Part shown: positions 8,590 through 18,500 of the stretch, in pieces
Position numbering within the stretch: position 1 is the first letter of the stretch
Layout: each line of letters starts with the position of its first letter
Source: an uncultured Oscillospiraceae bacterium
Lineage (GTDB): Bacteria > Bacillota > Clostridia > Oscillospirales > Acutalibacteraceae
Reading direction: 5' to 3'
Assembly: GCA_949283785.1 (NCBI GenBank)
Contig: CASDTR010000012.1
Location: 62,001 to 126,000 of the forward strand
Length of the DNA stretch: 64,000 bases
Notes under the pieces: model-generated
The model's database searches: none
Told to the model about the DNA's origin: nothing
The model's input: the letters and a program-made list of their open reading frames with translations, nothing else
Program-made: the position numbers and the translations under genes

Positions 8590-9864
8590 TTATTTATCCT
8601 CGTAAACCACTTTTCCGCGGCAGACCGTATATTTTACCCTGCCGCAGAGCTCAAGGTTTTTAAAGGGGGTATTCTTCGATTTTCCGTGAAGCTTTTCCGG
8701 GTCAACAATCCATTTTTCGCTGTCGCTGAAAATCGCTACATCCGCAGGCTTTCCCTCAGCCAGAGCTCCCGCTCTGATTCTGAGAATACGGGCGGGATTC
8801 GCGCTCATAAGCTCTATGAGCCTGGGCAAAGTTATATAACCCGGCTTTACAAGATAGGTTATACCCGCCGCAAGAGAGGTTTCGAGGCCTATGGAGCCGT
8901 TGGGAGCGGAGACAAAATCCGCCTTTTCCTCGGGGGTGTGGGGAGCGTGGTCAGTGGCGATGGCGTCAATGGTGCCGTCGCATATTCCCTCGATCACGGC
9001 GTTTACATCGGCCTGGGTTCTCAGAGGCGGATTCATCCTGTAATCGGCGTCTTCGTTCATGACGATTTCATCGGTAAATGCAAAATAGTGGGGGCAGGTT
9101 TCGCAGGTGACCTTCGCGCCCATTTTCTTTGCGCTCCTTATGAGCTCCACCGACTTTTCCGTGCTCACATGGCAGATGTGAACGGCGGTATCTGAAGAGA
9201 AGGCAAGAGCTATTTCCCTGGCCGTTCCCGCGTCCTCGGCGGCAGAGGGTATTCCCTTTACGTCAAGGAGAATACTCGAAGCGCCTTCATTGATTTTTCC
9301 TCCCTGCGCAAGGCTTACGTCCTCGCAGTGGGCAAGCACGGGCAATTTCAGACCGTAGGCGTTTATAAGAGCCTCATACATGAGCTTTCCCGTGGCGACG
9401 GGCACTCCGTCATCGGAGAAAGCCGCAGCTCCCGCCTCCTTGAGAGCCTGCATATCCGTAAGCTCCTTGCCTGAAAGTCCTTTTGTAACAGCTGCTACGG
9501 GCAGCACTCTCGCATCGGCCTTTTCGGCCTTTTCGAGAATGTATTTTATCGTTTCGCATGAGTCAGCCGACGGCGATGTATTGGGCATGGCCGCTACCGT
9601 AGTGACTCCGCCTGCCGCCGCCGCGCGGCAGCCTGTTATTATATCTTCCTTATGGGTCTGACCGGGATCACGCAGGTGGACGTGCATATCCACAAGTCCC
9701 GCGCAGGCGTAAAGGCCGTTGCCGTCAACGACTCTTTCGGCCTCTTCTTCTATATGGGCGTCAATGCGCTTTATCATTCCGCCGTCAATGAGAATATCCT
9801 TTAAGCCTTCGTCCGTTTTACCCTCTGAAACAATGCGGACGTTTTTAATAAGCAGCTCAGCCAT
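8590..9864 (-). CDS. pyrC: Dihydroorotase
   Basis: This 424-residue amidohydrolase cyclises carbamoyl-aspartate to dihydroorotate. The metal-binding DMHVHLRDPG is near residue 60, followed by HKEDI. Further metal-ligand His residues sit in LAHCED and HICHVSTEKS, and AIATDHAPHTPEEK carries the catalytic Asp. The length is that of class I (long) dihydroorotases. GGGAGGAAG precedes the ATG. It starts 24 bases after the PBP gene; no PyrR-type attenuator hairpin is visible in that gap. Confidence 0.96.
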   Translation of the reverse strand: MAELLIKNVRIVSEGKTDEGLKDILIDGGMIKRIDAHIEEEAERVVDGNGLYACAGLVDMHVHLRDPGQTHKEDIITGCRAAAAGGVTTVAAMPNTSPSADSCETIKYILEKAEKADARVLPVAAVTKGLSGKELTDMQALKEAGAAAFSDDGVPVATGKLMYEALINAYGLKLPVLAHCEDVSLAQGGKINEGASSILLDVKGIPSAAEDAGTAREIALAFSSDTAVHICHVSTEKSVELIRSAKKMGAKVTCETCPHYFAFTDEIVMNEDADYRMNPPLRTQADVNAVIEGICDGTIDAIATDHAPHTPEEKADFVSAPNGSIGLETSLAAGITYLVKPGYITLPRLIELMSANPARILRIRAGALAEGKPADVAIFSDSEKWIVDPEKLHGKSKNTPFKNLELCGRVKYTVCRGKVVYEDK

Positions 9865-9888
9865 AACGCTTCCTCCCGTTTTTATATA

Positions 9889-12108
9889 TTAATCTTCCGC
9901 CGCCTCGCTTGTTGACTCTTCGGTATCAGACGAGCTGCCCGAATGCGCCGCACATTTGGCGGGAAGGGCTTCTTTGTTATACCAGCCCGTCTTTGTGCTT
10001 GGGCATGAATCAGACGCGAGCAGTCCCGTCTCGGTGCAGTATTTAAGCTCCACCACATTTTCGCTCTTGGGGAAATCCTTTGAAGGCAGGCCCTCGTGTA
10101 TTTCGTCCATGACTCTTTTAAAGATGTTGCCCGACGGATTCAGATAAACTCCCGTTATCTCCTTCTGGGTATCGTAGCCGTACCAGACGGCGCTGACATA
10201 ATAGGGTGTTCCGCCGATAAACCATCTGTCGTGGTCGTCGGTGGTGGTACCGCTCTTTGCCATGGTGGGATATCCGCTTATGCCGTAGGGACGCGTTGTA
10301 CCCTGCGGGTCGGTGATAACCGTCTGGAGCATCTCACACATAATATTCGCTGTTTCCTCGGAAATAGCGCGCTCCGATGTGGATTTGTTTTCAAGTATCG
10401 TCTGCTCACCCTTGCTGTCCGTAACCTTGTAGTAGCAGTAGGGCTCGTAATAAAGTCCGCCGTTGCCGAAAGCGGCATATGCCGCCGTCATTTCGAGAAC
10501 GCTTACGCCCTTATACATGCCGCCCATTGCAAGAGGCGAATAGTTTTTATCCTCATCCTCGTTCAGAGAGGTTATATGGAATCTGTCCTGAAGGAAGGCG
10601 TAGGAACGGTCGAAGGTAAGATCCCGGAGAATACGCACGGGAACCGTATTGAGCGAACGTGCCAAAGCGTTCTGCACCGTGACATTTTGTCCGCTTCCCG
10701 AGCCTCCGCCGTAGTTAAAGGGCATCTTTTCTCCCTGATAGTAAATCTGGGCGTCGGGAATCATTGTTGACCAGTTTATCATTCCGTACTCAATGGAGGG
10801 GGAATATATGCTCAGGGGCTTAATCGAAGAACCGGGCGAACGGGTTGTATCCGTAGCACGGTTGAGGCAGCGGTTTGAGCTCTTTTCTCCTGCCTCGCCC
10901 GCCATGCCTACAACGCGTCCCGCATAGTCCATTATGACCATTGCGGACTGGGCTGCGGGATTTTCTTCCGTATCCTCTTCTTTCGCAAAGGTCTCCCTGT
11001 TTTCATATACTCTCGTGACCACCGACTGGATGTCGGGGTCAACGGCGCAATAAATTCTCAGTCCGCCGTAGAATACCATTTCCTCGGCCTTGCTCTTTGA
11101 ATATCCGCACTCGCTCTGAAGATCGGCTATAACGGAGTCGATTACATATTCAGTGTAGAAATCGTACTTCTGTATTTCGGGCTTCTGCTTATTCTGCATT
11201 TCCTCGCTGGGAACGTAATCGGGATCGTTAGTGAACACGAGATCATAGGCCATGGCCTCATCGTACTCTTCCTGAGTTATCTTTTTCTCGCTGAGAAGCT
11301 CGCCCAGACAGTATTCCTGACGCTCCTTGTTGTTTTCGGGATTTATAAGGGGATCGTACAGCGTGGGGGAGTTCGTAATAGCCAGAAGGCTTGCACATTC
11401 CGCAAGGTTCAGATCGCCGACGTCCTTGCCGAAATATTTTTCGGCAGCGGTCTGCACGCCGTAGCAGTTTTCGCCCAGATATATGGTGTTGAGATATGCC
11501 TCGGCTATCTCGGTTTTCTGATAGTTTTTCTCAAGATTCAGAGCATATGTTATTTCGTTGAATTTACGCACCAGCGTAACGTCGTCCTCATCGGTAAGGT
11601 TTTTAATGAGCTGCTGGGTAATGGTGGAACCGCCCTGCACTCTCATTGTGGGAATAACCTTTGAAAGAAGAGACTGCATTGACGCGGAAATCGTTCTGAA
11701 CCAGTCAACGCCCGCATGGCTTTCAAAGCGCTTGTCCTCCATGGCGATGACCGTTTTGTACATGTAAGGTCCCATGTCGCTCAAATCTACCCAGATTCTG
11801 TTTTCGGAGTTGTTGAGACGGCAATACTCGTAGGGATTGTTGTCGGCATCATATGCGTAGATAATGGTGGTCTGGTTCTGATTGTTTTTATAAGACTCGA
11901 GATCCAGCGCACATTCACCGTTTGTAAAAGAAATGACATAAGCGAACATTGACGCCGCAACAACACAAATTGTTATGACCAGCACAAGGACTATGGCTAT
12001 TATAACCTGCCATTTGGCTGAATGCTTGGTAATGGTATCAATGTTTTTGCTTGAGCCGCTTTTTTTATTCGGATCTTTTTTCTTAAAAACTGGAATTTTC
12101 CCTTTCAC
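9889..12108 (-). CDS. Class A penicillin-binding protein (GT51 + transpeptidase)
   Basis: This 739-residue bifunctional peptidoglycan synthase has a short Lys-rich cytoplasmic tail and one membrane helix near residues 35-58. The GT51 glycosyltransferase domain has MEDKRFESHAGVDWF (catalytic Glu), QGGSTITQQL and KNYQKTEIAEAYLN. The transpeptidase domain has SSIK near residue 427 (nucleophile Ser), ARSLN and KSGTT near 619. The tail is rich in Ser, Glu and Asp. The start is GTG with GGGAGG upstream. It heads the run into pyrC with only 24 bases between, so wall synthesis and UMP synthesis may be cotranscribed. Confidence 0.95.
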   Translation of the reverse strand: MKGKIPVFKKKDPNKKSGSSKNIDTITKHSAKWQVIIAIVLVLVITICVVAASMFAYVISFTNGECALDLESYKNNQNQTTIIYAYDADNNPYEYCRLNNSENRIWVDLSDMGPYMYKTVIAMEDKRFESHAGVDWFRTISASMQSLLSKVIPTMRVQGGSTITQQLIKNLTDEDDVTLVRKFNEITYALNLEKNYQKTEIAEAYLNTIYLGENCYGVQTAAEKYFGKDVGDLNLAECASLLAITNSPTLYDPLINPENNKERQEYCLGELLSEKKITQEEYDEAMAYDLVFTNDPDYVPSEEMQNKQKPEIQKYDFYTEYVIDSVIADLQSECGYSKSKAEEMVFYGGLRIYCAVDPDIQSVVTRVYENRETFAKEEDTEENPAAQSAMVIMDYAGRVVGMAGEAGEKSSNRCLNRATDTTRSPGSSIKPLSIYSPSIEYGMINWSTMIPDAQIYYQGEKMPFNYGGGSGSGQNVTVQNALARSLNTVPVRILRDLTFDRSYAFLQDRFHITSLNEDEDKNYSPLAMGGMYKGVSVLEMTAAYAAFGNGGLYYEPYCYYKVTDSKGEQTILENKSTSERAISEETANIMCEMLQTVITDPQGTTRPYGISGYPTMAKSGTTTDDHDRWFIGGTPYYVSAVWYGYDTQKEITGVYLNPSGNIFKRVMDEIHEGLPSKDFPKSENVVELKYCTETGLLASDSCPSTKTGWYNKEALPAKCAAHSGSSSDTEESTSEAAED

Positions 12109-12191
12109 GGTTTATAAAATCCTCCCTTTTGGTTAAATAAAGCGTTAAAACACTCGCATCCTTTTTTTGGAAACTGATTAAAGTCTGTATC

Positions 12192-12200
12192 ATTATAGCA
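12192..12200 (-). promoter_or_regulatory. Candidate extended -10 promoter for PBP-pyr run
   Basis: On the minus strand TGCTATAAT gives an extended -10 about 85 bases before the PBP start. No good -35 box is present. Confidence 0.4.
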
Positions 12201-12323
12201 CATTTTCTCCGAAAAGTTTATAGGTTTATAAAATTATTCCTTTTGTAAAGGCGAAAACTGTATATCGGAAGGGAAAAAAGATAAAAATATATTCAGATTT
12301 CAATGGGAAAGGTTGTGAAAAAA

Positions 12324-12662
12324 ATGAAATTATCACTTCGAAAAATCCTGCTCACCGTAGGCGCGTCTGCCGTTCTCATTACAGCCATCTCAGCAGCCTC
12401 CTCCGATTCAGGCAAACCTCAGGAACAGGCGCAGAATCCCGAATGGCAAAACGCCGCTGAAAGCGTTTCAGATCCCGCTTTTATAATAGGTATATATAAA
12501 GGATATGTGGCGGTGTACGAATACGGCAGCGATGAGCCCATTAAAATAACCGACATACCCGTAATCACCCTGACAAACGGCGATGCCCTCATACTGGCAA
12601 AAGGCATCGAGGTCGCCGATGAACAGGAGCTCAACAAGCGCCTCGAAGACTATACAGGATAG
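12324..12662 (+). CDS. Small exported protein with BofC C-terminal-like domain
   Basis: About 112 residues. A basic N-terminus and hydrophobic segment (LLTVGASAVLITAISAA) form a signal peptide or anchor. The mature part holds YKGYVAVYEYGSDEPIKITD, then a Leu-x-GI pattern ending LNKRLEDYTG. This matches the small domain seen at the C-terminus of BofC and in many short clostridial exported proteins of unknown role. The first ATG (12303) lacks a ribosome site; GGGAAAGG at 12305-12312 fits the ATG at 12324 better. It is divergent from the PBP gene. The function is unknown. Confidence 0.65.
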   Translation: MKLSLRKILLTVGASAVLITAISAASSDSGKPQEQAQNPEWQNAAESVSDPAFIIGIYKGYVAVYEYGSDEPIKITDIPVITLTNGDALILAKGIEVADEQELNKRLEDYTG

Positions 12663-12698
12663 TAAAAAATGCAAAATATTTATGCTTTTCCAACCATC

Positions 12699-12727
12699 TT
12701 GACGTTACGGAACTAAAAATGTATAAT
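12699..12727 (+). promoter_or_regulatory. Promoter for CBM9-like/nahK/GDPD run
   Basis: TTGACG (12699-12704), a 17-base spacer and TATAAT (12722-12727) lie about 50 bases before the CBM9-like gene. Confidence 0.75.
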
Positions 12728-12779
12728 ATACCCGTTAATTGTCACATATCATACAGATAAAGTGTGGTGCGAAAAATAA

Positions 12780-13418
12780 ATGAAAAATTACAATACCTTT
12801 GTTTTCACTTCAGAGCCGAAGTGGGACAGGGTGCCTGTTGCTTCCATTGACAGTTTCCATTGGGAAAAGGAAAAGTTTGTGCGTCCCCGTTCTTATGCAA
12901 AGCTCTGCGCAGTTGAAGGCAAGGGTATCTTTGCGAAAATGTGGTCCTTTGAAAAAGAAGTTCGGGCAGTCTTTGAAAACCGCGATGACCCTGTATACCG
13001 CGACAGCTGCCTTGAGTTTTTCCTGTGCCCTATTGAGGGCAATACGACGCCTTACGCCAATTTTGAGATGAACTCAAAAGGCGTGATACTTTCGGAATTC
13101 GGTGCGGGCCGAGGCGCGGAAAGGAAAAAACTTGCATCTCTTTCCGATGAGGCTCCCCGCGTTGAGCCTTTTACCCTTGAGGATAACGGCGAAACCGCAT
13201 GGGGTGTTTCACTGTTCGTAAGCGAAAAGCTTCTGTCCGATATAACGGGAACTGAATTCAGCATTCGCCCCATGACCCTCAGAGGCAATTTCTATAAATG
13301 CGGCGACGATACCCCGATTCCGCATTTCGGAGCCTTCTCCCCTGTTGGTCCTGTCGAAAAAGGCTTCCATAACCCTGAGCTTTTTGCTCAGCTTGTTTTT
13401 TCCGCTTATAGCTTATAA
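12780..13418 (+). CDS. Carbohydrate-binding family 9-like (DOMON-type) protein
   Basis: This 212-residue protein resembles stand-alone CBM9-like proteins: FHWEKEKFVRPRSYAKLCAV, YRDSCLEFFLCP, YANFEMNSKG and a late FYKCGDDTPIPHFGAFSPV. The fold is a beta-sandwich known from xylanase sugar-binding modules. No signal peptide and no enzyme domain are visible, so it would be an intracellular protein of unclear role. A promoter with consensus boxes lies just upstream, and the nahK gene follows after 51 bases. It may act in the same amino-sugar pathway, which is inference from position only. Confidence 0.75.
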   Translation: MKNYNTFVFTSEPKWDRVPVASIDSFHWEKEKFVRPRSYAKLCAVEGKGIFAKMWSFEKEVRAVFENRDDPVYRDSCLEFFLCPIEGNTTPYANFEMNSKGVILSEFGAGRGAERKKLASLSDEAPRVEPFTLEDNGETAWGVSLFVSEKLLSDITGTEFSIRPMTLRGNFYKCGDDTPIPHFGAFSPVGPVEKGFHNPELFAQLVFSAYSL

Positions 13419-13469
13419 AAATTGAGGTAAACAGATAAAAATATTTTTCACCGAAAGGCTGTGTAAATT

Positions 13470-14597
13470 TTGACAAAACCTGTTTTTGATATTGAGGAAA
13501 TTAAAGAGCATTTTAATTTTAACGGCGAGTATGCGGGATTTTATCCTATACATAACGGGCATATTAATAACACATACGTCCTTGAATTTGACCATAACGG
13601 AGAAAACAAGGCTTTTCTTCTTCAGCAGATAAACACCTACGTTTTTACAGACCCCGATAAACTTATGGAAAACGTAGTAGGCGTTACCGAGTATCTTCAT
13701 AAAATAATCGTTGAAAACGGAGGCGATCCCGAAAGGGAAACCCTGAATGTAATAAAAACAAAGGACGGGGCTCCCTACTTTGTTTCAAAGGACAACAGAT
13801 ACTGGAGATGCTATAATTTTATCACCGACGCCTATACCTGCCAGGCAATAGATAATCCCGTTGTGTTTTACAACTCGGCAGTGGCCTTCGGCAACTTTCA
13901 GCGTTTGCTGGCAGATTACCCTGCCGACAGCCTTCACGAGACCATTCCCAATTTTCACAACACCGTTTCACGATACAGCGACCTTATGGAAGCGGTAAAA
14001 AACAATATTGCAGGCAGACTTGACAGCGTTAAAGAAGAGGTTGAGTTCGCCGAGGAGCGCGAAGGAGATACCCACGTTGTAGTTGACCTTATCGCTCAGG
14101 GAAAGCTCCCCATGAGAGTTACCCACAACGACACAAAGCTCAACAACGTAATGTTTGATAACAAAACAGACAAGGGCATCTGTGTAATCGACCTTGACAC
14201 TGTCATGCCCGGCTCCTCCCTTTACGATTTCGGCGACAGCATCCGTTTCGGAGCGAACCACGCTGCTGAGGACGAAAAGGATTTAAGCCTTGTATATCTC
14301 GATCTCGATCTCTTTGAACAGTATTGCAGAGGCTACCTTGAATCAGCGGGCAAAAGCCTTACAAAAACGGAAATCGAATACCTCCCCTTCTCAGCAAAGC
14401 TTATGACCTTCGAGTGCGGAATGAGATTTCTTGGGGATTACCTTAACGGTGATACATATTTTAAAGTCTCATACCCCGAACACAACCTCGACAGATGCCG
14501 CACTCAGTTCGCACTCGTTGCGGATATAGAAAAGAAGTTTGATAAAATGAAAGAAATTGTCTCGCAGATATGCGATGAGCTTGGTATCGAAAAGTAA
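13470..14597 (+). CDS. nahK: N-acetylhexosamine 1-kinase-like phosphotransferase
   Basis: This 375-residue kinase of the aminoglycoside phosphotransferase fold closely resembles bifidobacterial NahK along its length: NGHINNTYVLEF, FLLQQINTYVF, the Brenner motif VTHNDTKLNNVMFD, CVIDLDTVMPGSSLYDFGDS, and FECGMRFLGDYLNGD. NahK phosphorylates GlcNAc or GalNAc at C1 in the lacto-N-biose/galacto-N-biose route. Neither the GH112 phosphorylase nor the uridylyltransferases of that route lie in this window. The start is TTG behind GAAAGG. The GDPD-like gene downstream overlaps its 3' end. Confidence 0.85.
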   Translation: MTKPVFDIEEIKEHFNFNGEYAGFYPIHNGHINNTYVLEFDHNGENKAFLLQQINTYVFTDPDKLMENVVGVTEYLHKIIVENGGDPERETLNVIKTKDGAPYFVSKDNRYWRCYNFITDAYTCQAIDNPVVFYNSAVAFGNFQRLLADYPADSLHETIPNFHNTVSRYSDLMEAVKNNIAGRLDSVKEEVEFAEEREGDTHVVVDLIAQGKLPMRVTHNDTKLNNVMFDNKTDKGICVIDLDTVMPGSSLYDFGDSIRFGANHAAEDEKDLSLVYLDLDLFEQYCRGYLESAGKSLTKTEIEYLPFSAKLMTFECGMRFLGDYLNGDTYFKVSYPEHNLDRCRTQFALVADIEKKFDKMKEIVSQICDELGIEK

Positions 14598-15387
14598 AAA
14601 CAAATTAAAAACTGCGGCATTTGTAATTGCGGTTGTGCTTATCTTTGCGTCGGTGGTGTTTGCGATGTTTACTCTTTCTGAAAAAAGAAACTTAAAGGCT
14701 GCAAAGCTCGCATCCCTTGAGCTTCCGTCGAACTTTACGGTCACCGCCCACGCAGGCGCCCTCGGCACTGAGCCTAACACTATGGAGTCCGTTTTAAAGG
14801 CCCTCGAATTTATCGGAGAAGGGACAGTAGAAGTCGATGTACGCTTCTCCCCCTCGGGAAAGCCCGTGCTCAGCCACGACGAAGTAAAAAGCGACGACAC
14901 ATCCGCCGTATCCCTGGAAGCGTTTTTCAAGGTTTTGAAAAATTACCCCGCCGAAGCAAACCTCGATCTTAAAGATTTTACAAATCTTTCTGAGATTTCC
15001 GCTCTCGCCGACAAATATGAAGTAAGGGATAAAATCTTTTTTACGGGAGTAACTGAGGACGAGGTGCAGGCAGTATGTGAGCAGTGCCCCGGGATACCAT
15101 ATTATTTGAATTTAAAGCTCTCCTATTTCAGAATAAACAGCGATAAATATATAGATGCGGCAGTGGACAAGGTGTACGGCTGCGGAGCTGTCGGAGCCAA
15201 CCTTAACCACCGCACCGTATCTGAAAAAATAGTGAAGAAGCTTCACGAAAAAGGACTTCTTGTCTCTGTCTGGACAGTGGATAACGAGGACGATATGTAT
15301 ATAGCCCTTGCGGAAGCTCCCGATAATATCACTACGAAACGTCCCGACGTGCTTTTTAAGATAATAGAAAAGCAGTCGAAAAAATGA
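14557..15387 (+). CDS. Membrane-anchored glycerophosphodiester phosphodiesterase-like protein
   Basis: About 276 residues: one N-terminal membrane helix (AAFVIAVVLIFASVVFAMFT) and a GDPD barrel facing outside. Both catalytic His regions remain (TAHAGALGTEPNTMES and PVLSHDE), as does the EVDVRF acidic pair. The Arg of the usual HRG is Ala, and the usual NIEIK is ANLDLKD, so metal or substrate handling may differ from typical enzymes. The open frame starts at TTG 14557 inside nahK; ATG 14575 is an equally possible start and neither has a strong ribosome site. The overlap suggests translational coupling. The substrate is unknown. Confidence 0.8.
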   Translation: MSRRYAMSLVSKSKNKLKTAAFVIAVVLIFASVVFAMFTLSEKRNLKAAKLASLELPSNFTVTAHAGALGTEPNTMESVLKALEFIGEGTVEVDVRFSPSGKPVLSHDEVKSDDTSAVSLEAFFKVLKNYPAEANLDLKDFTNLSEISALADKYEVRDKIFFTGVTEDEVQAVCEQCPGIPYYLNLKLSYFRINSDKYIDAAVDKVYGCGAVGANLNHRTVSEKIVKKLHEKGLLVSVWTVDNEDDMYIALAEAPDNITTKRPDVLFKIIEKQSKK

Positions 15388-15398
15388 ACTGTTTCTCT

Positions 15399-15431
15399 CC
15401 CGTAAATCAAATGGATTTACGGGATTTTTTT
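15399..15431 (+). terminator. Terminator after GDPD-like gene
   Basis: CCCGTAAATC and GATTTACGGG with a short loop, then ATTTTTTT. Confidence 0.9.
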
Positions 15432-15466
15432 GCGCTGCATTAAAATTTGATCTTGCTTACTGCATA

Positions 15467-15515
15467 AAAGGACGCCTGCGGCTCAAAGCCGCAGACGCCT
15501 TTATTGTTTTTATTG
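15467..15515 (-). terminator. Terminator of the 1795-residue protein gene
   Basis: GGACGCCTGCGGC pairs with GCCGCAGACGCC across a 5-base loop. On the minus strand the stem is followed by TTTTATGC, and on the plus strand by TTTATTGTTTTT, so it may act both ways. Confidence 0.8.
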
Positions 15516-15542
15516 AGTTTCGGCAAATTTACATCAAAGATG

Positions 15543-18500
15543 TTATTTCTGCCAATCCCAGTTGTAGAAGCGTACCTTTACGGGATCGGATGTGACCTTG
15601 TTTCCGTATACGTCTTCAACTGTTACCCGGATCCATGCAGAACGTGCGCCGATTCCGTTTGTGGCTCTGATAACAGCGCTCATGTTTCCGTCAGCAGGTG
15701 AGATTGTAGCTTCCTGCTCGTCAGCGGACCATTTTGCATACTCCCAGCTGATGCTCTTGACATTTGCTCCTTCATTGATTGAAAGACCCAGTGTAACGGG
15801 AGTGCTGTCCCACTTCTTGGTCCAGGAAACCTTCTGATATACGACCTCTCCTACGGGAGCGCCGTTCTGAGTAATTGTTACGTCTGTAACTCTTACGCCG
15901 AGGTCAACTCCGTAGAATGCGCTGAGAAGTGCCTCGCAAGCAGAGTCAACGATTTCCTGAGCGGAAAGCTCGCTGTTATATACAAAGTTTGCCGTCTCAA
16001 GAGCTGCTGCAAGCTCGTCTGAAATCTGATCCTCTGTAAGACCTGCTTCGTTTACAGCCTTGATAGCCGCAGCAAGGGCTGTCTTGTCTGCACGAACTGT
16101 TACAACGCAGCTTACGGTGTATCCGCCGTCTTCGGTTGTAGCGGTGATAAGAGCCTCACCCGGCGCAACGCCTGTTACGACGCCGCCTTCAACTGTTGCA
16201 ACCGATGTATTGGAGGAAGCCCAGATAACGTTCTTGTTCTTAGCGACGGAGGGGCCTAGGGTGACGCTGAGAGTAGTTGTCTTTCCGTCAACTACGAAAG
16301 CCTCTGTACGGTCGATGGAGATCTCATAAACCTTACCCTGGAAGAGGGCTGCAAGCTTTGAGAAGAAATCGACAAGGCCGTTTGTTCCCACGCCGCTGCC
16401 GTTGATGAGACCGAGGCTGATCATGTCAAGGGTCTCGTCGGCAAACTTGGCAAGCTCTACAAGGTATTCGTTTCCGCTGTTGTAGAACTTCTGGAAAACA
16501 GCGCTCCATCTCTCGTTGAAGCCTTTGATGATCGAAATCGAATTATCAAGAGTTGTATCTGTTCCTCTGAAGAGAATGTAGATAGCGTTGAGAGTCTTGT
16601 CTACGCCGTTGTCTTCCTTATAGAGTTTCGCAAGAACATTGAGAATGTCGCGGAGATTCTGATTGAGCTCAGCGCTCATGTTTGTCTTGTTGGCGACTAT
16701 GTCAGCAAGAGTGTTGATGTTATCCTCATAGAAAGCGATCTCAACGATATTGCGCATAAGTACGGTGATAACATCGGCCTTATCGGCATTTGTCAGACAG
16801 TATGCAGTCTTGCCTGACTTGGAGGTGTACTCCGTAATTGTTCCGACAGTAAGCATATTAAGATCATAAAGGAAGGGGATCTTAATATTTACGGGCTGAC
16901 CGTCAATTTCAAGATTTGCAAGAGCGTTAAGAATGATCTGAGTGATATCAAGGTCAAGGTTGAAGCTGATATCATAGATCGGGCGAGCGGTATCAAGCAT
17001 TACGAATGCTGCCTGAGCTGCATTTTCAACGCTTACCTGAAGTCCGTCGCTGTTGATGAAGTAGAGGGCGTTGGGAAGGATCTCAAGGAGCTTGTTGACG
17101 GGATCGTTATAGACAGCCTCAACAAGGTTGAGAACCGGCTTAAGGATAGCGCTGAGAGCTGCGCTCTGATCTGCCTGAACTGCCGCTGCATATTCGTCAG
17201 CGGAAAGGATGTCGTCAGGATTGCATCCGAGACCCTCGAGGATCGGGATGATACCGTTTGCATAACCGTAATAGCCGTTGATTTCTGCTGTTCCGAGAAT
17301 ATCGAAATCTTCACCGGCAAATACTGCCGCAAGGACAGGAGCGAAGGGGCTGAAAGCCTTTGTAAGAGCAGCTGCGAAGCCGTCTTTATCGCCGTCGGTG
17401 AATCCCCAGTCGTAGCCCTCGACTACATCGTCCCAAACGGAGATGTCAATGCCGATAGCACCGAGAACGGGAGCAAGATCAATGCCTATTCCGCCGAGAG
17501 CGTCCTTGATCATAAGGACTATCTCCGTCACCATCTCATTGGTGTAGATATTTCCGGTGATGTAACCCTTGATGATCTCGCTGAGAGTGGGAGCTCCGCT
17601 GCCTTCGAGAACAAGGATAAGGTTGTCAATATAGCCGGAAAGATGATCGGCAAAGTACTGAGCCTTTTCCTTGGTCCAGTCATCAGTATAGGTTACGTTA
17701 TTGATTGTCTCGCCGACTTTGTCGGAGAAGGCATAAGTGATTTCCTTGGAGGCATAATCCTCATAAGGAATGAGAAGCTCTGTAATCGCACAGATAACGT
17801 TTTCCGTATTAAGTCCGATGCCGTTTATTATCTTGAGAATATCCTCACTGAGGCTGATCTCAGAACCGGTTGCGGAGCTTACAAGTGAAAGTACAGAGTT
17901 TACGAAATCATTATCGCCGAGAAGCGGAAGGACATAGCGAAGAACCGCAAGAAGCGTATCCGCCTTATCGGTTACAAGCTGATAGCGTGTGCCGCCCGTG
18001 CGTGCGCTGGCAACGCCTGAAAGCATCTGTCCGTGGCTTGCAAGGACGGACTGATTGATTGTGGGAAGCACAAGGTTCGAATCGGGAGCCACCATACCGA
18101 GAATCATGGTGATGAGCTTGTTCATGTCGCCGAGCATTGAAAGGTCAAGGTCGGGCATAGCATAGCTGATAATGCCGTAAAGGCTGTTATCATCTATTCC
18201 CGCAAGGCTCAGAACATCCATTCCGATAACGCTTGCATTAACTTTCGCATCCTTGAGAGCGGTAGTGATCATATCGTGGTCAAGGATGTAGGCAAGCTTC
18301 GGAAGCACGTCTACCAGGGATGATACGGGAGCGTCCGCAACGCCCTCCACCCAGGTGAGAAGAGGATCGAGGATCGCTCTCATCATATCCTCCGAGGTTG
18401 TGTAGGTGTTGAATGTGCTTGTGGGAACTACATTTTCACACTCGAGAACCTCAAGAAGAGGCAGGAGGTCGTTGTTGTAAAGATTCATGGCAGAAACGTC

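Noticed and set aside
9865..9888. Search for a PyrR-binding attenuator before pyrC
   Set aside because: The gap is only 24 bases with no room for anti-terminator and terminator stems.
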